NCBI GenBank assembly: GCA_002342685.1
Contig: DDQN01000042.1
Span: 1-54,529, forward strand
Direction of reading: 5' to 3'
DNA: 54,529 nt
DNA from: Vibrio sp. UBA2441
Lineage (GTDB): Bacteria; Pseudomonadota; Gammaproteobacteria; Enterobacterales; Vibrionaceae
A model generated the notes under the pieces. The model did no database searches, was not told the origin of the DNA, and saw only the letters and a program-made list of their open reading frames with translations. The translations under genes and the position numbers were made by a program. Shown in pieces: positions 1-9,102 of the stretch. Positions within the stretch are counted from its first letter, which is position 1, and the number at the start of each line of letters is the position of its first letter.

Positions 1-13
1 AGTCCATACCATT

Positions 14-88
14 GAGATATTTGGAATCTAAATAGACAAGATGTAAAAACCAGATTCTGAATCACGCTTCTACGTCGCTGTTCAGAAT
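14..88. repeat. Dispersed palindromic repeat, first composite copy
   Basis: This is a composite of two small imperfect palindromes. The left part carries the right half of an ATTTGGAATCT-type element. The right part, about 50-88, has arms ATTCTGAAT and TTCAGAAT and ends in GACG. A near-identical copy lies at 176-248. The same family recurs right of 48.3 kb. It is non-coding and sits upstream of the YejM-like gene. Confidence 0.75.
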
Positions 89-153
89 GACGAAGTAGGA
101 TTGATGGTAAAATAGACAAACCGTCATTCGAAAAATGATGATCGAGACAACAC

Positions 154-193
154 CGTCATTCCAAAATCGAGGGACGAGATATTTGGAATCTAA
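154..193. repeat. Palindromic repeat, TTTGGAAT-arm variant
   Basis: The element starts CGTCATTCCAAA, has a centre containing GAGGGACGA and ends TTTGGAATCT. The arms ATTCCAAA and TTTGGAAT are perfect inverted repeats. It shares its ends (CGTCAT...ATCT) and its centre with the other repeat variants in this window, although the arm bases differ. Confidence 0.65.
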
Positions 194-248
194 ATAGACA
201 TGATGTAAAACCAGATTCTGAATTAGACTTCTATGTCGCTATTCAGAA
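176..248. repeat. Dispersed palindromic repeat, second composite copy
   Basis: This is a direct repeat of 14-88 with a few substitutions. It again joins an ATTTGGAATCT half-element to a CCAGATTCTGAAT...ATTCAGAA hairpin. It ends about 50 bases before the start of the YejM-like gene. No other feature is visible in the first 295 bases. Confidence 0.7.
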
Positions 249-307
249 CAACAGCATTAACAGGCACTTAAAGTGCAATAACACGCAAGAACTTTGTGGA
301 GAAAACA

Positions 308-2161
308 TTGAACAACCTTTCGTTTAAACAGAAACTGCACTCACATGGCTGGTTTATATTATTCAACGCCATCTTCGCCATTGCTATTTCTACTCGTTAT
401 TTTGCTTTCTTGCCTGAATTCCCTAGTGAGATAAAAGCGATAGCCTTTATTCTGCTTGGCACTTTTAGCCAAATGGTACTGCTGGCTTCAATTATTGGAT
501 TGGTTGGTATTCCCTTCCTGCTTCTTCCTACGAAAGCTCGTCGTTTATCGCAGATAATGGTCGCTTCTATCGGCTTAGCGGTACTCTTTATCGATACGAT
601 TGTGTTTGCCCAGTACCGTTTTCATATCAATTTTGTTGTGTTAGACATGATACTCGCCGGACAGATAGTGAGTTTTCCGCTGGTGACCTGGCTGATGGTG
701 ATTGGTGGGGTTGGATTACTGTTATCTTGTCAGTGGCTGCTGCTGCGCTGGCTAGAGGGTAGACCCGTAATCACTCAGCGTCGACTAGGGCGAAAATTCG
801 CCTTTGTCACCTTTCTTGCTTTATTGGCGACCAATGGTATTCACATCTGGGCAGCGGCCCACGCTTACCAGCCCGTAACCGTAGTAAAACGTTATTTACC
901 GCTGTTTCAGCCTGCCACCTCCAACAAAATGATGCGTAAATACGGCTGGATAGATGAAGAAGCCTTAAAGCGTCAGCAAGCGATGAAAGTAAACCGAAAG
1001 AGTGACCTGAATTATCCACTGTCACCGCTGAAAACAGAACCAGTAGAGAAACCAGTGAATATTCTGTGGCTGGTGGTGGACTCATGGCGCGCAGACACCT
1101 TTAACCAAGAGATAACACCCCATTCATGGGCCATGGTGCAGAAACACAATGGTGTCGTATTTAATAACCATATGTCGACGGGCAACTCAACGCGAACCGG
1201 TATTTTTGGCCTGTTTTATGCCGTACCGGGAACCTATTGGCATGGTTTCTTAGCTAACCAGAAATCGCCTCTGTTTATTGATAGGCTTCAAGAACTTAAT
1301 TATGATCTGGGAATTTTTACCGCAGCTCAACTGAGATCGCCGGAATTTGATAAAACCGTATTTGCCAATGTACCTGATCTTAGGGTTGAAGGTTCAAAAG
1401 GAAGACGTCCGTCTGAATTGGATAAAAGCCTAACCGATGACTGGTTAAACTGGTATGAAAATAGGGATGAAAGCAAACCAGCATTCTCGTTTTTATTCTA
1501 TGATGCGCCGCACGGTTACGATTTCCCGGATGACTACCCAGACAAATTTGAACCGTATCTGGATACACTGAATTACCTTGAGCTAAACAACGATACTGAC
1601 CCAACTGAGTTCTTTAACCGTTATAAAACCAGTGCTCATTATGTCGATAGCCAGATGAAGCGAGTACTGGAAAAGCTGGAACAGAGAGGGGACTTAGACA
1701 ATACCGTGGTGATTATTACTGGTGACCATGCTCAGGAACTTAATGATAACAAACTTAACTTTTGGGGACACAACAGCAACTTTACCAATCCTCAAATACA
1801 GGTGCCATTTGCTATCTTTGGCCCCGGTATAAGCAAAGAGAGCGTGCAATGGTCGACAGATACTATAACCAGTCATCAGGATATTGTGCCGACGTTTATG
1901 AAAAACTACTTAGGCGTAACCAGTGATTTCAGTGATTACTCCGCAGGGGAAGACTTGTTAGGCCAGCCAGTAAACCGTGAATGGATCATATCATCCAGTT
2001 ATGGTGGTTATGCAGTCGTTACCGACGAATCGATACTGGAAGTGAAAATGAGTGGTGCTTTCCAGCTGGTGGATAAAACCAACCGGGAACTCAAAGGTGC
2101 TGAGATAAATTATAAACACCTGAACGAAGCGCTAGAGCAGGTGAGTAGGTTTAGTAAGTAA
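308..2161 (+). CDS. YejM/PbgA-like inner-membrane sulfatase-fold protein
   Basis: Residues from about 15 to 190 form roughly five membrane segments (DUF3413-type). From about residue 253 (NILWLVVDSWRADT) there is a periplasmic alkaline-phosphatase/sulfatase fold with a TGDHAQE segment near 480. This is the architecture of YejM (PbgA/LapC), which controls LPS synthesis through LapB/FtsH in enterics. The nucleophile region reads STGNSTRTG, and no C/S-x-P-x-R sulfatase signature is seen, so a non-hydrolytic role is likely. The frame is open from GTG 296, but GTGGAG at 296-301 looks like a ribosome site for TTG 308 (spacing 6), so I start there; GTG 296 remains possible. It stands alone, convergent with the core operon. 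Confidence 0.85.
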   Translation: MNNLSFKQKLHSHGWFILFNAIFAIAISTRYFAFLPEFPSEIKAIAFILLGTFSQMVLLASIIGLVGIPFLLLPTKARRLSQIMVASIGLAVLFIDTIVFAQYRFHINFVVLDMILAGQIVSFPLVTWLMVIGGVGLLLSCQWLLLRWLEGRPVITQRRLGRKFAFVTFLALLATNGIHIWAAAHAYQPVTVVKRYLPLFQPATSNKMMRKYGWIDEEALKRQQAMKVNRKSDLNYPLSPLKTEPVEKPVNILWLVVDSWRADTFNQEITPHSWAMVQKHNGVVFNNHMSTGNSTRTGIFGLFYAVPGTYWHGFLANQKSPLFIDRLQELNYDLGIFTAAQLRSPEFDKTVFANVPDLRVEGSKGRRPSELDKSLTDDWLNWYENRDESKPAFSFLFYDAPHGYDFPDDYPDKFEPYLDTLNYLELNNDTDPTEFFNRYKTSAHYVDSQMKRVLEKLEQRGDLDNTVVIITGDHAQELNDNKLNFWGHNSNFTNPQIQVPFAIFGPGISKESVQWSTDTITSHQDIVPTFMKNYLGVTSDFSDYSAGEDLLGQPVNREWIISSSYGGYAVVTDESILEVKMSGAFQLVDKTNRELKGAEINYKHLNEALEQVSRFSK

Positions 2162-2171
2162 AGCTTACTTA

Positions 2172-2205
2172 TTGAGGTTCAGACGCTAATACGGACTGAA
2201 CCCAA
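2172..2205. terminator. Inverted repeat after the YejM-like gene, possible terminator
   Basis: GGTTCAG (2176-2182) pairs with CTGAACC (2196-2202), and flanking TTG/CAA extends the stem. There is no clear T-run after it, so termination is only a guess. It begins 10 bases after the stop codon. Confidence 0.35.
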
Positions 2206-2243
2206 TAATGCTTGAAAGAGGCGATAAGCACTGTCTTTCCAAC

Positions 2244-2281
2244 CGTCATCCTGAAAGGTGCGCTAGCACCTATTCAGGATC
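2244..2281. repeat. Palindromic repeat, ATCCTGAA-arm variant
   Basis: This hairpin has arms ATCCTGAA (2248-2255) and TTCAGGAT (2273-2280), extended by a perfect inner stem AGGTGC-GCTA-GCACCT (2256-2271). It lies between two convergent genes and could stop transcription from either side. Its CGTCAT start and GGATCT end match the other repeats in the window. Confidence 0.6.
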
Positions 2282-2294
2282 TAATAACTCCAGT

Positions 2295-2307
2295 GGGGTC
2301 TGACCCC
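2295..2307. repeat. Perfect GGGGTC-T-GACCCC palindrome
   Basis: This is a 13-base palindrome with GC-rich six-base arms in an AT-rich convergent intergenic gap. It lies 11 bases beyond the stop codon of the leftward glycosyltransferase gene. Confidence 0.55.
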
Positions 2308-2318
2308 AATTTGTTGTT

Positions 2319-3335
2319 TTATATAAGTTTATGCAATAAATCTTCTAAATAAAGCACTCTCTGTTTGTAAATTTCCCCATCCATATAATCTTTCTTATAG
2401 GTTTGCTTAGAAACAAATGAGCTCTTGAATTTTTCAAAGCTATCATTATTTACTGAGTGATTATTAGTGACGTTTTGCAGCTTTTTCCAGATTTGCTGAG
2501 TATCTGGCTGATTTAGTGACTCATTAAAGAAATAGCCAACAGAGAAATATGGCATAAATCCTTTAGTTTCTGCAGCTTGAACAGTATCAAGAAAAAAACG
2601 ATTTGATTCATTGTCTCTTCGTCCAATTTTCTTGATTCGGTTAGATATAAACAGAGAATGCTTCCTTTGCTTAAACAGGTGCTCTAAAAAAAGCTGTAAA
2701 GTGGATTGGACTATTTTATTGCCTTGATTTGCGGCAATAAACCAAGCCTCTACAGGTCTTGTTTGGTTGCTAGAATGTCTGAATGTAAAGAAGTGAGTAT
2801 CTTTGGTTGCTTCTGGAAGCCAGTGGCTTAAAGGTTTGAGACAGAAGGTCGTAGTATCTACCCAAACACCACCATATTTACTTAATAAATAAAGTCTTAA
2901 GATATCAGCTTTCATTGCCAAACCAAGATTTACGGTGGCTAACCTAAATGTGGTATTAAAATTAAAACCTAGAATCTGTTCTAGATTCTCATCACATAAG
3001 AAAGTAACTTCAAACTCGGGATTTTGCTGATGCCAGGATTGTACGCTTCGTTTTACGACATCTGGAGCGGATTCTAAAGGTGAATTCCAATACAGCCACA
3101 ATTTGTTTGGAATAGGTTCCTTTATTGACTCGGCAGTTGCCGCTTGGTTTAGAATATCCAACGATGCCTCTGCTTCTGAGATTAGAGAGTTAATATTGGG
3201 TATGTACTGAGAACTTAAGGTGCGATAATTGATGTTATTGAGATAGTTATAACGCTGACTAAGAAAAGGAATCGACTTCCTTAGGTAGAAAGCATCTTTC
3301 TCAAAACTTCTGGATTTAATCAAATTATCTAACAT
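2319..3335 (-). CDS. Capsule-type glycosyltransferase with DxD-like motif
   Basis: This 338-residue protein resembles the capsular polysaccharide synthesis / GT32-like transferases (Caps_synth, Gly_transf_sug). A nucleotide-sugar fold starts near residue 76 (NKLWLYWNSP). It contains the diagnostic MKADILRLYLLSKYGGVWVD (141-160), whose final Asp is the usual metal/sugar-nucleotide ligand. No signal peptide or membrane segment is visible, so it is probably cytosolic. It is the last gene of the leftward core operon, one base after waaA, and so probably decorates the LPS core; the sugar is unknown. A capsule role is possible but the context favours core. Confidence 0.75.
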   Translation of the reverse strand: MLDNLIKSRSFEKDAFYLRKSIPFLSQRYNYLNNINYRTLSSQYIPNINSLISEAEASLDILNQAATAESIKEPIPNKLWLYWNSPLESAPDVVKRSVQSWHQQNPEFEVTFLCDENLEQILGFNFNTTFRLATVNLGLAMKADILRLYLLSKYGGVWVDTTTFCLKPLSHWLPEATKDTHFFTFRHSSNQTRPVEAWFIAANQGNKIVQSTLQLFLEHLFKQRKHSLFISNRIKKIGRRDNESNRFFLDTVQAAETKGFMPYFSVGYFFNESLNQPDTQQIWKKLQNVTNNHSVNNDSFEKFKSSFVSKQTYKKDYMDGEIYKQRVLYLEDLLHKLI

Positions 3336-3336
3336 A

Positions 3337-4605
3337 TTAAATGTACTTTTCTATTTGTTGGATTGTTTTGCTGATAGAACCACGATTTTCATCAATGTAC
3401 TTTTTAGCGTTATCGCCCATGAGCATTTGTGATGGTTTATCCATGAATAGCTTGTTTAGTTCAGCAGAAAGCGTGTTGCTATTATCTATCACGACACATC
3501 CATGTTGTTTCACTAGTTGGTCAACAATTAACTGAAAATTAAAATAGCTTGGGCCTGTAATCGTCGGAATACCAAGTGCTGCAGGCTCTAATACATTATG
3601 CCCTCCAACCTTGTTTCCGATAAAGCTTCCACACATAACGCAGATATCTGATGCGCCAATAAGGGTTAGCATCTCTCCCATGGTATCGCCGATATAAACT
3701 TGAGTACTTAGCGTTACGGGTTCAGCACTGGTCCTTGAGACTAGCTCAAGAGAAAAAGACTCAACAAGAGTGGTAACTGAAGAAAATCTTTCAGGGTGCC
3801 TTGGAACAATTATTAATAATGCATTAGGTATGGCTTTTAACAGTTTTTTATGAGCTTCTAGAATCTGCTCATCTTCTCCCTGATGAGTACTGGCTGCTAT
3901 CCAGATAGGACGATCTTTCCCTAGCAGTTTTCTCAACTCTTTGCCTTGTAGTCGGACATTATCAGATAGGCTGATATCGAACTTTACCGATCCTGTTGTG
4001 ATTACTTTGTCTTTAGGTAATCCTAGTCCAATAAATCGCTTGGCATCCGCGTTGTTCTGACATAGAACCAAATCTAGATTTTCGGCTAAGAGATCAAAGA
4101 TAGCGGATACTTTTTCATATCTTTTAGATGAACGCTCAGACAATCGAGCATTGAGTATCACGATTGGAATATTTGCTTTTGCAACATAATGTAATGTATT
4201 TGGCCAAAGCTCGGTTTCCATTATTAGCATTGCTCTGGGGGAGATAGAGCTAAGGAATCCTTTTATTGCAAATGGAAAGTCCAGTGGCATATAGCGATGT
4301 TCAATAAGATCACCAAGTTTAGCCAGTTGTTCTGCACCAGTGCTGGTGGTTGTGGTGATTAATATGGGTAAGTGAGGGTATGCCTGTTTTAGTTCTTTTA
4401 TAACGCCAGTAGCTGCGACGACCTCTCCAACAGAAACCGCATGAATCCACAGTGGCTTTTCTTGGGCTGATAAAGCGGGCGTAAAACCAAAGTGTTCTTT
4501 CCATCTTGGCCCAAATGGTGGTTTACCTGCTTTGCTCTTATACAACCCAAAAAGTAAAAAAGGGGAAGCAACTACCAGTATTAGAGTATAAATAAGACGG
4601 ATCAT
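3337..4605 (-). CDS. waaA: 3-deoxy-D-manno-octulosonic acid transferase (Kdo transferase)
   Basis: WaaA (KdtA) transfers Kdo from CMP-Kdo to lipid IVA at the inner face of the inner membrane. The 422-residue length fits the family. An N-terminal hydrophobic anchor (about 1-21) is followed by FGPRWKEHFG and HAVSVGEVVAA, where Glu61 matches the catalytic glutamate. ETELWPN and LNARLSERS are typical WaaA motifs, and a GT-B C-terminal domain includes GGHNVLEPAALGIP. Its start overlaps the upstream GT4 stop as ATGA (4602-4605), implying translational coupling. It is essential in most Gram-negatives, and its place among core genes agrees with this call. Confidence 0.95.
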   Translation of the reverse strand: MIRLIYTLILVVASPFLLFGLYKSKAGKPPFGPRWKEHFGFTPALSAQEKPLWIHAVSVGEVVAATGVIKELKQAYPHLPILITTTTSTGAEQLAKLGDLIEHRYMPLDFPFAIKGFLSSISPRAMLIMETELWPNTLHYVAKANIPIVILNARLSERSSKRYEKVSAIFDLLAENLDLVLCQNNADAKRFIGLGLPKDKVITTGSVKFDISLSDNVRLQGKELRKLLGKDRPIWIAASTHQGEDEQILEAHKKLLKAIPNALLIIVPRHPERFSSVTTLVESFSLELVSRTSAEPVTLSTQVYIGDTMGEMLTLIGASDICVMCGSFIGNKVGGHNVLEPAALGIPTITGPSYFNFQLIVDQLVKQHGCVVIDNSNTLSAELNKLFMDKPSQMLMGDNAKKYIDENRGSISKTIQQIEKYI

Positions 4606-5780
4606 GACTTGGTATCTACAAAATGTTCAATGTACTGCTTAATAATGGTTTCACCATCAAACTTGTTCAATGTTTCTTGCACATAAGCATCAAATTTTTC
4701 ATCCCATGCAGCACTCAATGCGGAGTCTATAGATTCTGCAAGGGCTTCGGGAGTTTCTTTAGAAAGAAAAGGCTCCAGATCACCACGCATAATTTGTCGC
4801 ACACCACCCTTACTGTCAGTTGATACTACTTTCGTCCCACACGCCAACGCTTCAATCAGCACCATACCTAAACCTTCAAATTTGGAGCTTAATACAAAGA
4901 GGTCGGCTTGTTGGTACCAAGGGAATGGGTTGTTTTGCTGCCCCTTAAAGTGCACTCGGTCTATAAGGTTTAGTTCAGCAACGCGCTTGTCTATATTTTC
5001 CCGGTCTTTTCCACTACCAACAATAAGCAGGTCTTGTTTTATGTTGTACTTGGTCACTGCCTGAGAGTAAGCATCCACTAACAGAGTAAAGTTTTTTTGA
5101 GCAACCAATCGCCCTAAACCCAAAATGTAAGGTTTGTTGTGCAACGGTTGCGTCACCGAGTTAGCATCTTCCTTGATTTTTCTAAAATCGTTGGGGTTAC
5201 TAATCATTAAATGCTTTTCAGGGTTAAGCTGGTGAGTATCGACCATATCCTGGAAACTATTCAGAGCCCCTTCAGAAACACAGGCTACCTTACGCCGGTT
5301 AAACAGCTTTGAAAAAATCCATTTCGATAACCAGCCATACATATGCTTCTTTTGAACGTTTTCACAGACATAGACAAAACGACAATCGTGTATTGGCCAG
5401 AGATGCTCGAATGTTCCTTGACCCCGGAAAACAATAAGATCAAATTTGCCTTTCTGTTCTTCCAGTTCAGCCAGTTTTTGTTGAAAGGCTTTTGCTTCCA
5501 GATAAGCAAACCAGAGGGGGAAAGTCTTTTTAAAAAATAGATTCAATACTTTGCAGAAAACAAACCAGAGTGCGCCATAACCTGTTTGTAAAACGGCTTT
5601 TTTCAGGTTAAACAGATGAACAGGTAGTTGCTTATTTCGTGGTTCAATTTCACGCTTTCTATTTTTAAGGTAAATAAGGTCAACATCATGCCCTTGTTCA
5701 AAAAAAGCATCGGACAGATTAACCGCGACACGCTCCATACCACCCATTTTTAAGCAGTTAACCACGACAGCAATTCTCAT
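4602..5780 (-). CDS. GT4 family glycosyltransferase, probable core LPS
   Basis: The protein has a GT-B fold of 392 residues. The N-terminal domain opens MRIAVVVNCLKMGGMERVAV, the acceptor-side glycine motif of GT4 enzymes. The C-terminal domain has LGLGRLVAQKNFTLLVDAY and the donor-binding EGLGMVLIEALACGTKVV (about 300-320) with the retaining-GT4 E-x7-E pattern. It is cytosolic or peripheral. It lies two bases after waaL and overlaps waaA, so it most likely adds a hexose or similar sugar to the heptose/Kdo core. The donor cannot be read from sequence. Confidence 0.85.
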   Translation of the reverse strand: MRIAVVVNCLKMGGMERVAVNLSDAFFEQGHDVDLIYLKNRKREIEPRNKQLPVHLFNLKKAVLQTGYGALWFVFCKVLNLFFKKTFPLWFAYLEAKAFQQKLAELEEQKGKFDLIVFRGQGTFEHLWPIHDCRFVYVCENVQKKHMYGWLSKWIFSKLFNRRKVACVSEGALNSFQDMVDTHQLNPEKHLMISNPNDFRKIKEDANSVTQPLHNKPYILGLGRLVAQKNFTLLVDAYSQAVTKYNIKQDLLIVGSGKDRENIDKRVAELNLIDRVHFKGQQNNPFPWYQQADLFVLSSKFEGLGMVLIEALACGTKVVSTDSKGGVRQIMRGDLEPFLSKETPEALAESIDSALSAAWDEKFDAYVQETLNKFDGETIIKQYIEHFVDTKS

Positions 5781-5782
5781 TT

Positions 5783-7096
5783 TTACTCCTTGGTCGATTC
5801 TTTTTTACGAAGTGATTGTGTTAGGTAAAAAGTATAACAACAGCCGAATAAAACATTATGAGTAAAGACACCGTATCGCCTGCCACTAAAGGTTTCAAAA
5901 CAGTTAATCACTACCCAGAACACTAGAAATGCCATGGCTAAAAGGGTAAATGGTCGTGCATCAGGATTGAGCTTGGACGCTTTGAAGGTAGAGGCTATCG
6001 ACCAATAATAGACAAAATAGAGCGTAATTAACCCTAGCACGCCGTACGCAACGAGTGTTTCCAGATGATAGTTATGTAGATGGCCAAATCCAGTAATTTT
6101 TGCTGCGATAAATTTAGGCGATTGAGCAATAACTTCGGAAATAGCATTTGAATCTGCACCAATAAGTGGGTTTGCTTTGATCCAATCTAAAGCGGCTATC
6201 CATGAATTTACCCTAATTCCAATACTGCTCATCGGAATATTATTAAAATCACCACGTAATATGGCGCTAAGCGTGCCTGATTCAACACTTGTTCTTTGCT
6301 GAATAATATCCATTTGGGAAAATGAAAAAAGAGCTAACCCAATAACCAGATAGGTACTTAGAACAAATTTGGTTTTTATCTGAGGGAAAGTTACTTTTGC
6401 AAAAAGAGGTAATATCAATAATGCCAAGCTTAATGCCGTCCATGCTTGTCTGGATTGAGATATGACCAACAATGAAAAAAAGAAACTACAAGCGACCAGA
6501 CTTAAAACGGATAAACCAAAGCGCACATATGGCTGCGGATAAGTTTTATATCTATTAATATGAAAAATTAAAAAAGCCCCGATAAGCAATCCCATGCCAC
6601 CAAACATCGAGGTGTACTGCGCATTTTTCATTCCAAAATCGACTCTTGCACCGTTCCAGCCCCTGATAAAGTCATTAAGGAAGTTAGGGTAACTGAGAAA
6701 CGCCAGAATAATGCTCACTAAGTAGCAAGTTAACAAAAGATAGATATTGGTTACTTTCCCTTTCAACCAATAAGCAATAAAAACAAATGAAAACAATTTT
6801 GCCAACCTATCTAGTTTAGGTCCGCTACTCGCAAATTCTGGGTAGTTAAAGTAAGAGTTGGCCCAGCTTAGAATTTGAATAATCAGGACTCCCCCCAAAG
6901 CGATTACCATAGGATCTCTGAAGATTGTTTTTCTCTTGAGCACTAAAAGAGGAAGACTCAACAATAAAAATAATCCCTGAGATACCTGACTAACCTGATG
7001 ATAAGGAATCATGGTTATCGTATGAATAGATAAAAAAGTAAGAGCCAAGTAGCCATACCATTTCGACTCAAAAAGTGGGTACATATTCATTCTCAC
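5783..7096 (-). CDS. waaL: O-antigen ligase
   Basis: This is a polytopic membrane protein of 437 residues with about 10-12 hydrophobic segments and a Wzy_C/O-antigen-ligase domain. SQSRQAW (213-219, Arg216) and the periplasmic GHLHNYHLETLVAYGVLG (His339/His341 region) match the arginine and histidine signature of WaaL. WaaL joins undecaprenyl-linked O antigen to lipid A-core in the periplasm. Its position inside the core operon, not the O-antigen operon, supports ligase over polymerase. It overlaps the upstream acyltransferase by four bases. Confidence 0.88.
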   Translation of the reverse strand: MRMNMYPLFESKWYGYLALTFLSIHTITMIPYHQVSQVSQGLFLLLSLPLLVLKRKTIFRDPMVIALGGVLIIQILSWANSYFNYPEFASSGPKLDRLAKLFSFVFIAYWLKGKVTNIYLLLTCYLVSIILAFLSYPNFLNDFIRGWNGARVDFGMKNAQYTSMFGGMGLLIGAFLIFHINRYKTYPQPYVRFGLSVLSLVACSFFFSLLVISQSRQAWTALSLALLILPLFAKVTFPQIKTKFVLSTYLVIGLALFSFSQMDIIQQRTSVESGTLSAILRGDFNNIPMSSIGIRVNSWIAALDWIKANPLIGADSNAISEVIAQSPKFIAAKITGFGHLHNYHLETLVAYGVLGLITLYFVYYWSIASTFKASKLNPDARPFTLLAMAFLVFWVVINCFETFSGRRYGVFTHNVLFGCCYTFYLTQSLRKKESTKE

Positions 7097-9102
7097 AGAG
7101 TATCCCCTTTAAGAAAATTAGCATGGTCATTTAAATACAGCTCTCCTAGGTATTTTGAACCAAGGTAATTTAAGTGGTTATCATCATGATAGAGTGGTAA
7201 TGAATCTAAGGAGGTAACGCACTTTGTACCGTTGCAGAGATATTGCTTTAGGTCAACAACTTGTATCTTTGGAGAGGATTCAGCCAACTTATTTATATAC
7301 ATATCAATTTTTCTTGTTCTTGTTGTTATTGTACTGCTATCTATGTCGCATTTTCTATCCAATGGAGTATAGGATTTAAGAATGCTACATTTGGATAGGT
7401 TTTTGCCGAGTTCTGGCAGAGGTGACATGATGATAATTTTCTTTTTCTTGGATAATATATAGTCGATGCTGCTTTTCAGACCATTTAGGTAGTTTGCTTC
7501 TGCTTGATTGGTAGCCACTGTTTTTGATTGTGCTGTTCCAACCATAATATTGCTTAAGGTGCTCTGTTCATTACGGCCATGAGTATAGAGTGCATAACGA
7601 TTTGAGATAATAACAGTGTCGCCTTTAAACTCGTCTATGGCCGTTTTCAATTGTTTGATGTTCAAGGTGAATGTATCACTAAAAATGCCTTTTTGATCTC
7701 CAGCGTAATATTCATATGCGTTACTATCAAAAGTTAATGGGGTGCCGTTTCTATAGAATACAGAACCATCTTTATCGGCATTGTTTGCAATACTGTTGAC
7801 AAATCCCTGAACCGCTCTAGCGTGAGAGTCTCCCAGTAGCAAAAAGTCAGCTTTATCAACACCTGACTTTAATCTATCGAAATATGTCTTGTCACAGTTG
7901 TCTGACTTACAAGGCGTATAATAACCAGAACCTGCAGCAATTAACATTTTCTGAATGTCTGCTGGAAAACGCTGAGGAAGCCCTTTAGTTGTAGAAGTTA
8001 AGCCAGAAAGGAGTAGCAAAAATATAAAGGGGACTGCGAGGAAATAAAAGGAAGTTTTCTTAAATGAAAAACGATACTTAAAGCGAAATTGAGACTCAAT
8101 GACAAAGTAACTAAAGATAGATAACGCTAATGTAGAGAGTAGAATTAATGCTTGGATCAGAAGTGTCTTTTCAATAAGAAGGTAATTACAAAAAGCGATG
8201 ATTGGCCAGTGCCACAAATAGAGTGAATAGGAAATTAGGCCAAGAAATACAATAGGTTTTAGTGCCAATAACTTGTTCGCCAGTCCGAGATGATGGTGGT
8301 TTTTCCCGGTGTAAACTAGCAGACAAGTACATAAACAAACCCAGGCGGCGCTGAACCCTGGAAATAGTTCGCCTTTCTCTAAACCTACACCAAAATAAAG
8401 TAAACCAAGCAAGGCAATGCAAGATAGCCAGTGATTGACTGTTCTGCTTAGAGCGGGAAGTTTTTCCCAGAATAAAGCCAGAGTTGCCCCCATAAGCAGT
8501 TCAAAACCCCTAGCAGGGATTAGGTAGTAACTAGAGTTAGGGGAGTTAATAGCCAAATATTGAGATAGTGGGATCAAAGCAAGAGTAAGCGTTAAAGCAT
8601 ACCATTTGATATGTTCTTTCTTTCCAAGCTTGTAAAGCGCAATCAGCAAAACAGGCCAGATTAAATAAAACTGCTCTTCAACTGCCAGTGACCAGGTATG
8701 CAATAACGGCATAATGTCGGCGCTTGAGTCAAAGTAGCCACCAGTAATGTTATTAAAATAGAAATTACCAACAGATAAAAATGCCAATCCTCCGCTATGA
8801 ACAAGCTGGGTAAACTCTTTGGGCAACAGTATCAGTGAGGCAAAGATATATGTGGTAAAAATAACAAACAGTAAAAGAGGGTATATACGACGTATTCGTT
8901 TAAGGTAGAAGTCAGCAAATGAAAAATGATGTTCAGTTATTTTTTTGTTTATGATTGAGGTTATAAGAAAACCGGAAATAACAAAAAAGATATCTACACC
9001 GATAAATCCACCAGAAATGAATTCAAAACCAGCGTGGTAGAAAATGACCAGTAATACCGCGACAGCTCTTAAACCATCAATATCTCTGCGGTAAGTAATC
9101 AC
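7093..9102 (-). CDS. AT3 membrane acyltransferase fused to SGNH domain
   Basis: The N-terminal half is an OafA-type AT3 domain. YRRDIDGLRAVAVLLVIFYH at residue 4, GVDIFFVISGFLITS near 35-50 and HTWSLAVEEQFYLIWP near 135-150 are its hallmarks, with about ten membrane helices to residue 380. The C-terminal half is a periplasmic SGNH hydrolase-like domain with LLLGDSHARA (near 415-425) and DDNHLNYLGS near 645, the Ser and the Asp/His pair. Such fusions O-acetylate LPS or O antigen across the inner membrane. It sits between waaF and waaL with four-base overlaps on both sides, so core or O-antigen acetylation is likely. Confidence 0.88.
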   Translation of the reverse strand: MITYRRDIDGLRAVAVLLVIFYHAGFEFISGGFIGVDIFFVISGFLITSIINKKITEHHFSFADFYLKRIRRIYPLLLFVIFTTYIFASLILLPKEFTQLVHSGGLAFLSVGNFYFNNITGGYFDSSADIMPLLHTWSLAVEEQFYLIWPVLLIALYKLGKKEHIKWYALTLTLALIPLSQYLAINSPNSSYYLIPARGFELLMGATLALFWEKLPALSRTVNHWLSCIALLGLLYFGVGLEKGELFPGFSAAWVCLCTCLLVYTGKNHHHLGLANKLLALKPIVFLGLISYSLYLWHWPIIAFCNYLLIEKTLLIQALILLSTLALSIFSYFVIESQFRFKYRFSFKKTSFYFLAVPFIFLLLLSGLTSTTKGLPQRFPADIQKMLIAAGSGYYTPCKSDNCDKTYFDRLKSGVDKADFLLLGDSHARAVQGFVNSIANNADKDGSVFYRNGTPLTFDSNAYEYYAGDQKGIFSDTFTLNIKQLKTAIDEFKGDTVIISNRYALYTHGRNEQSTLSNIMVGTAQSKTVATNQAEANYLNGLKSSIDYILSKKKKIIIMSPLPELGKNLSKCSILKSYTPLDRKCDIDSSTITTRTRKIDMYINKLAESSPKIQVVDLKQYLCNGTKCVTSLDSLPLYHDDNHLNYLGSKYLGELYLNDHANFLKGDTL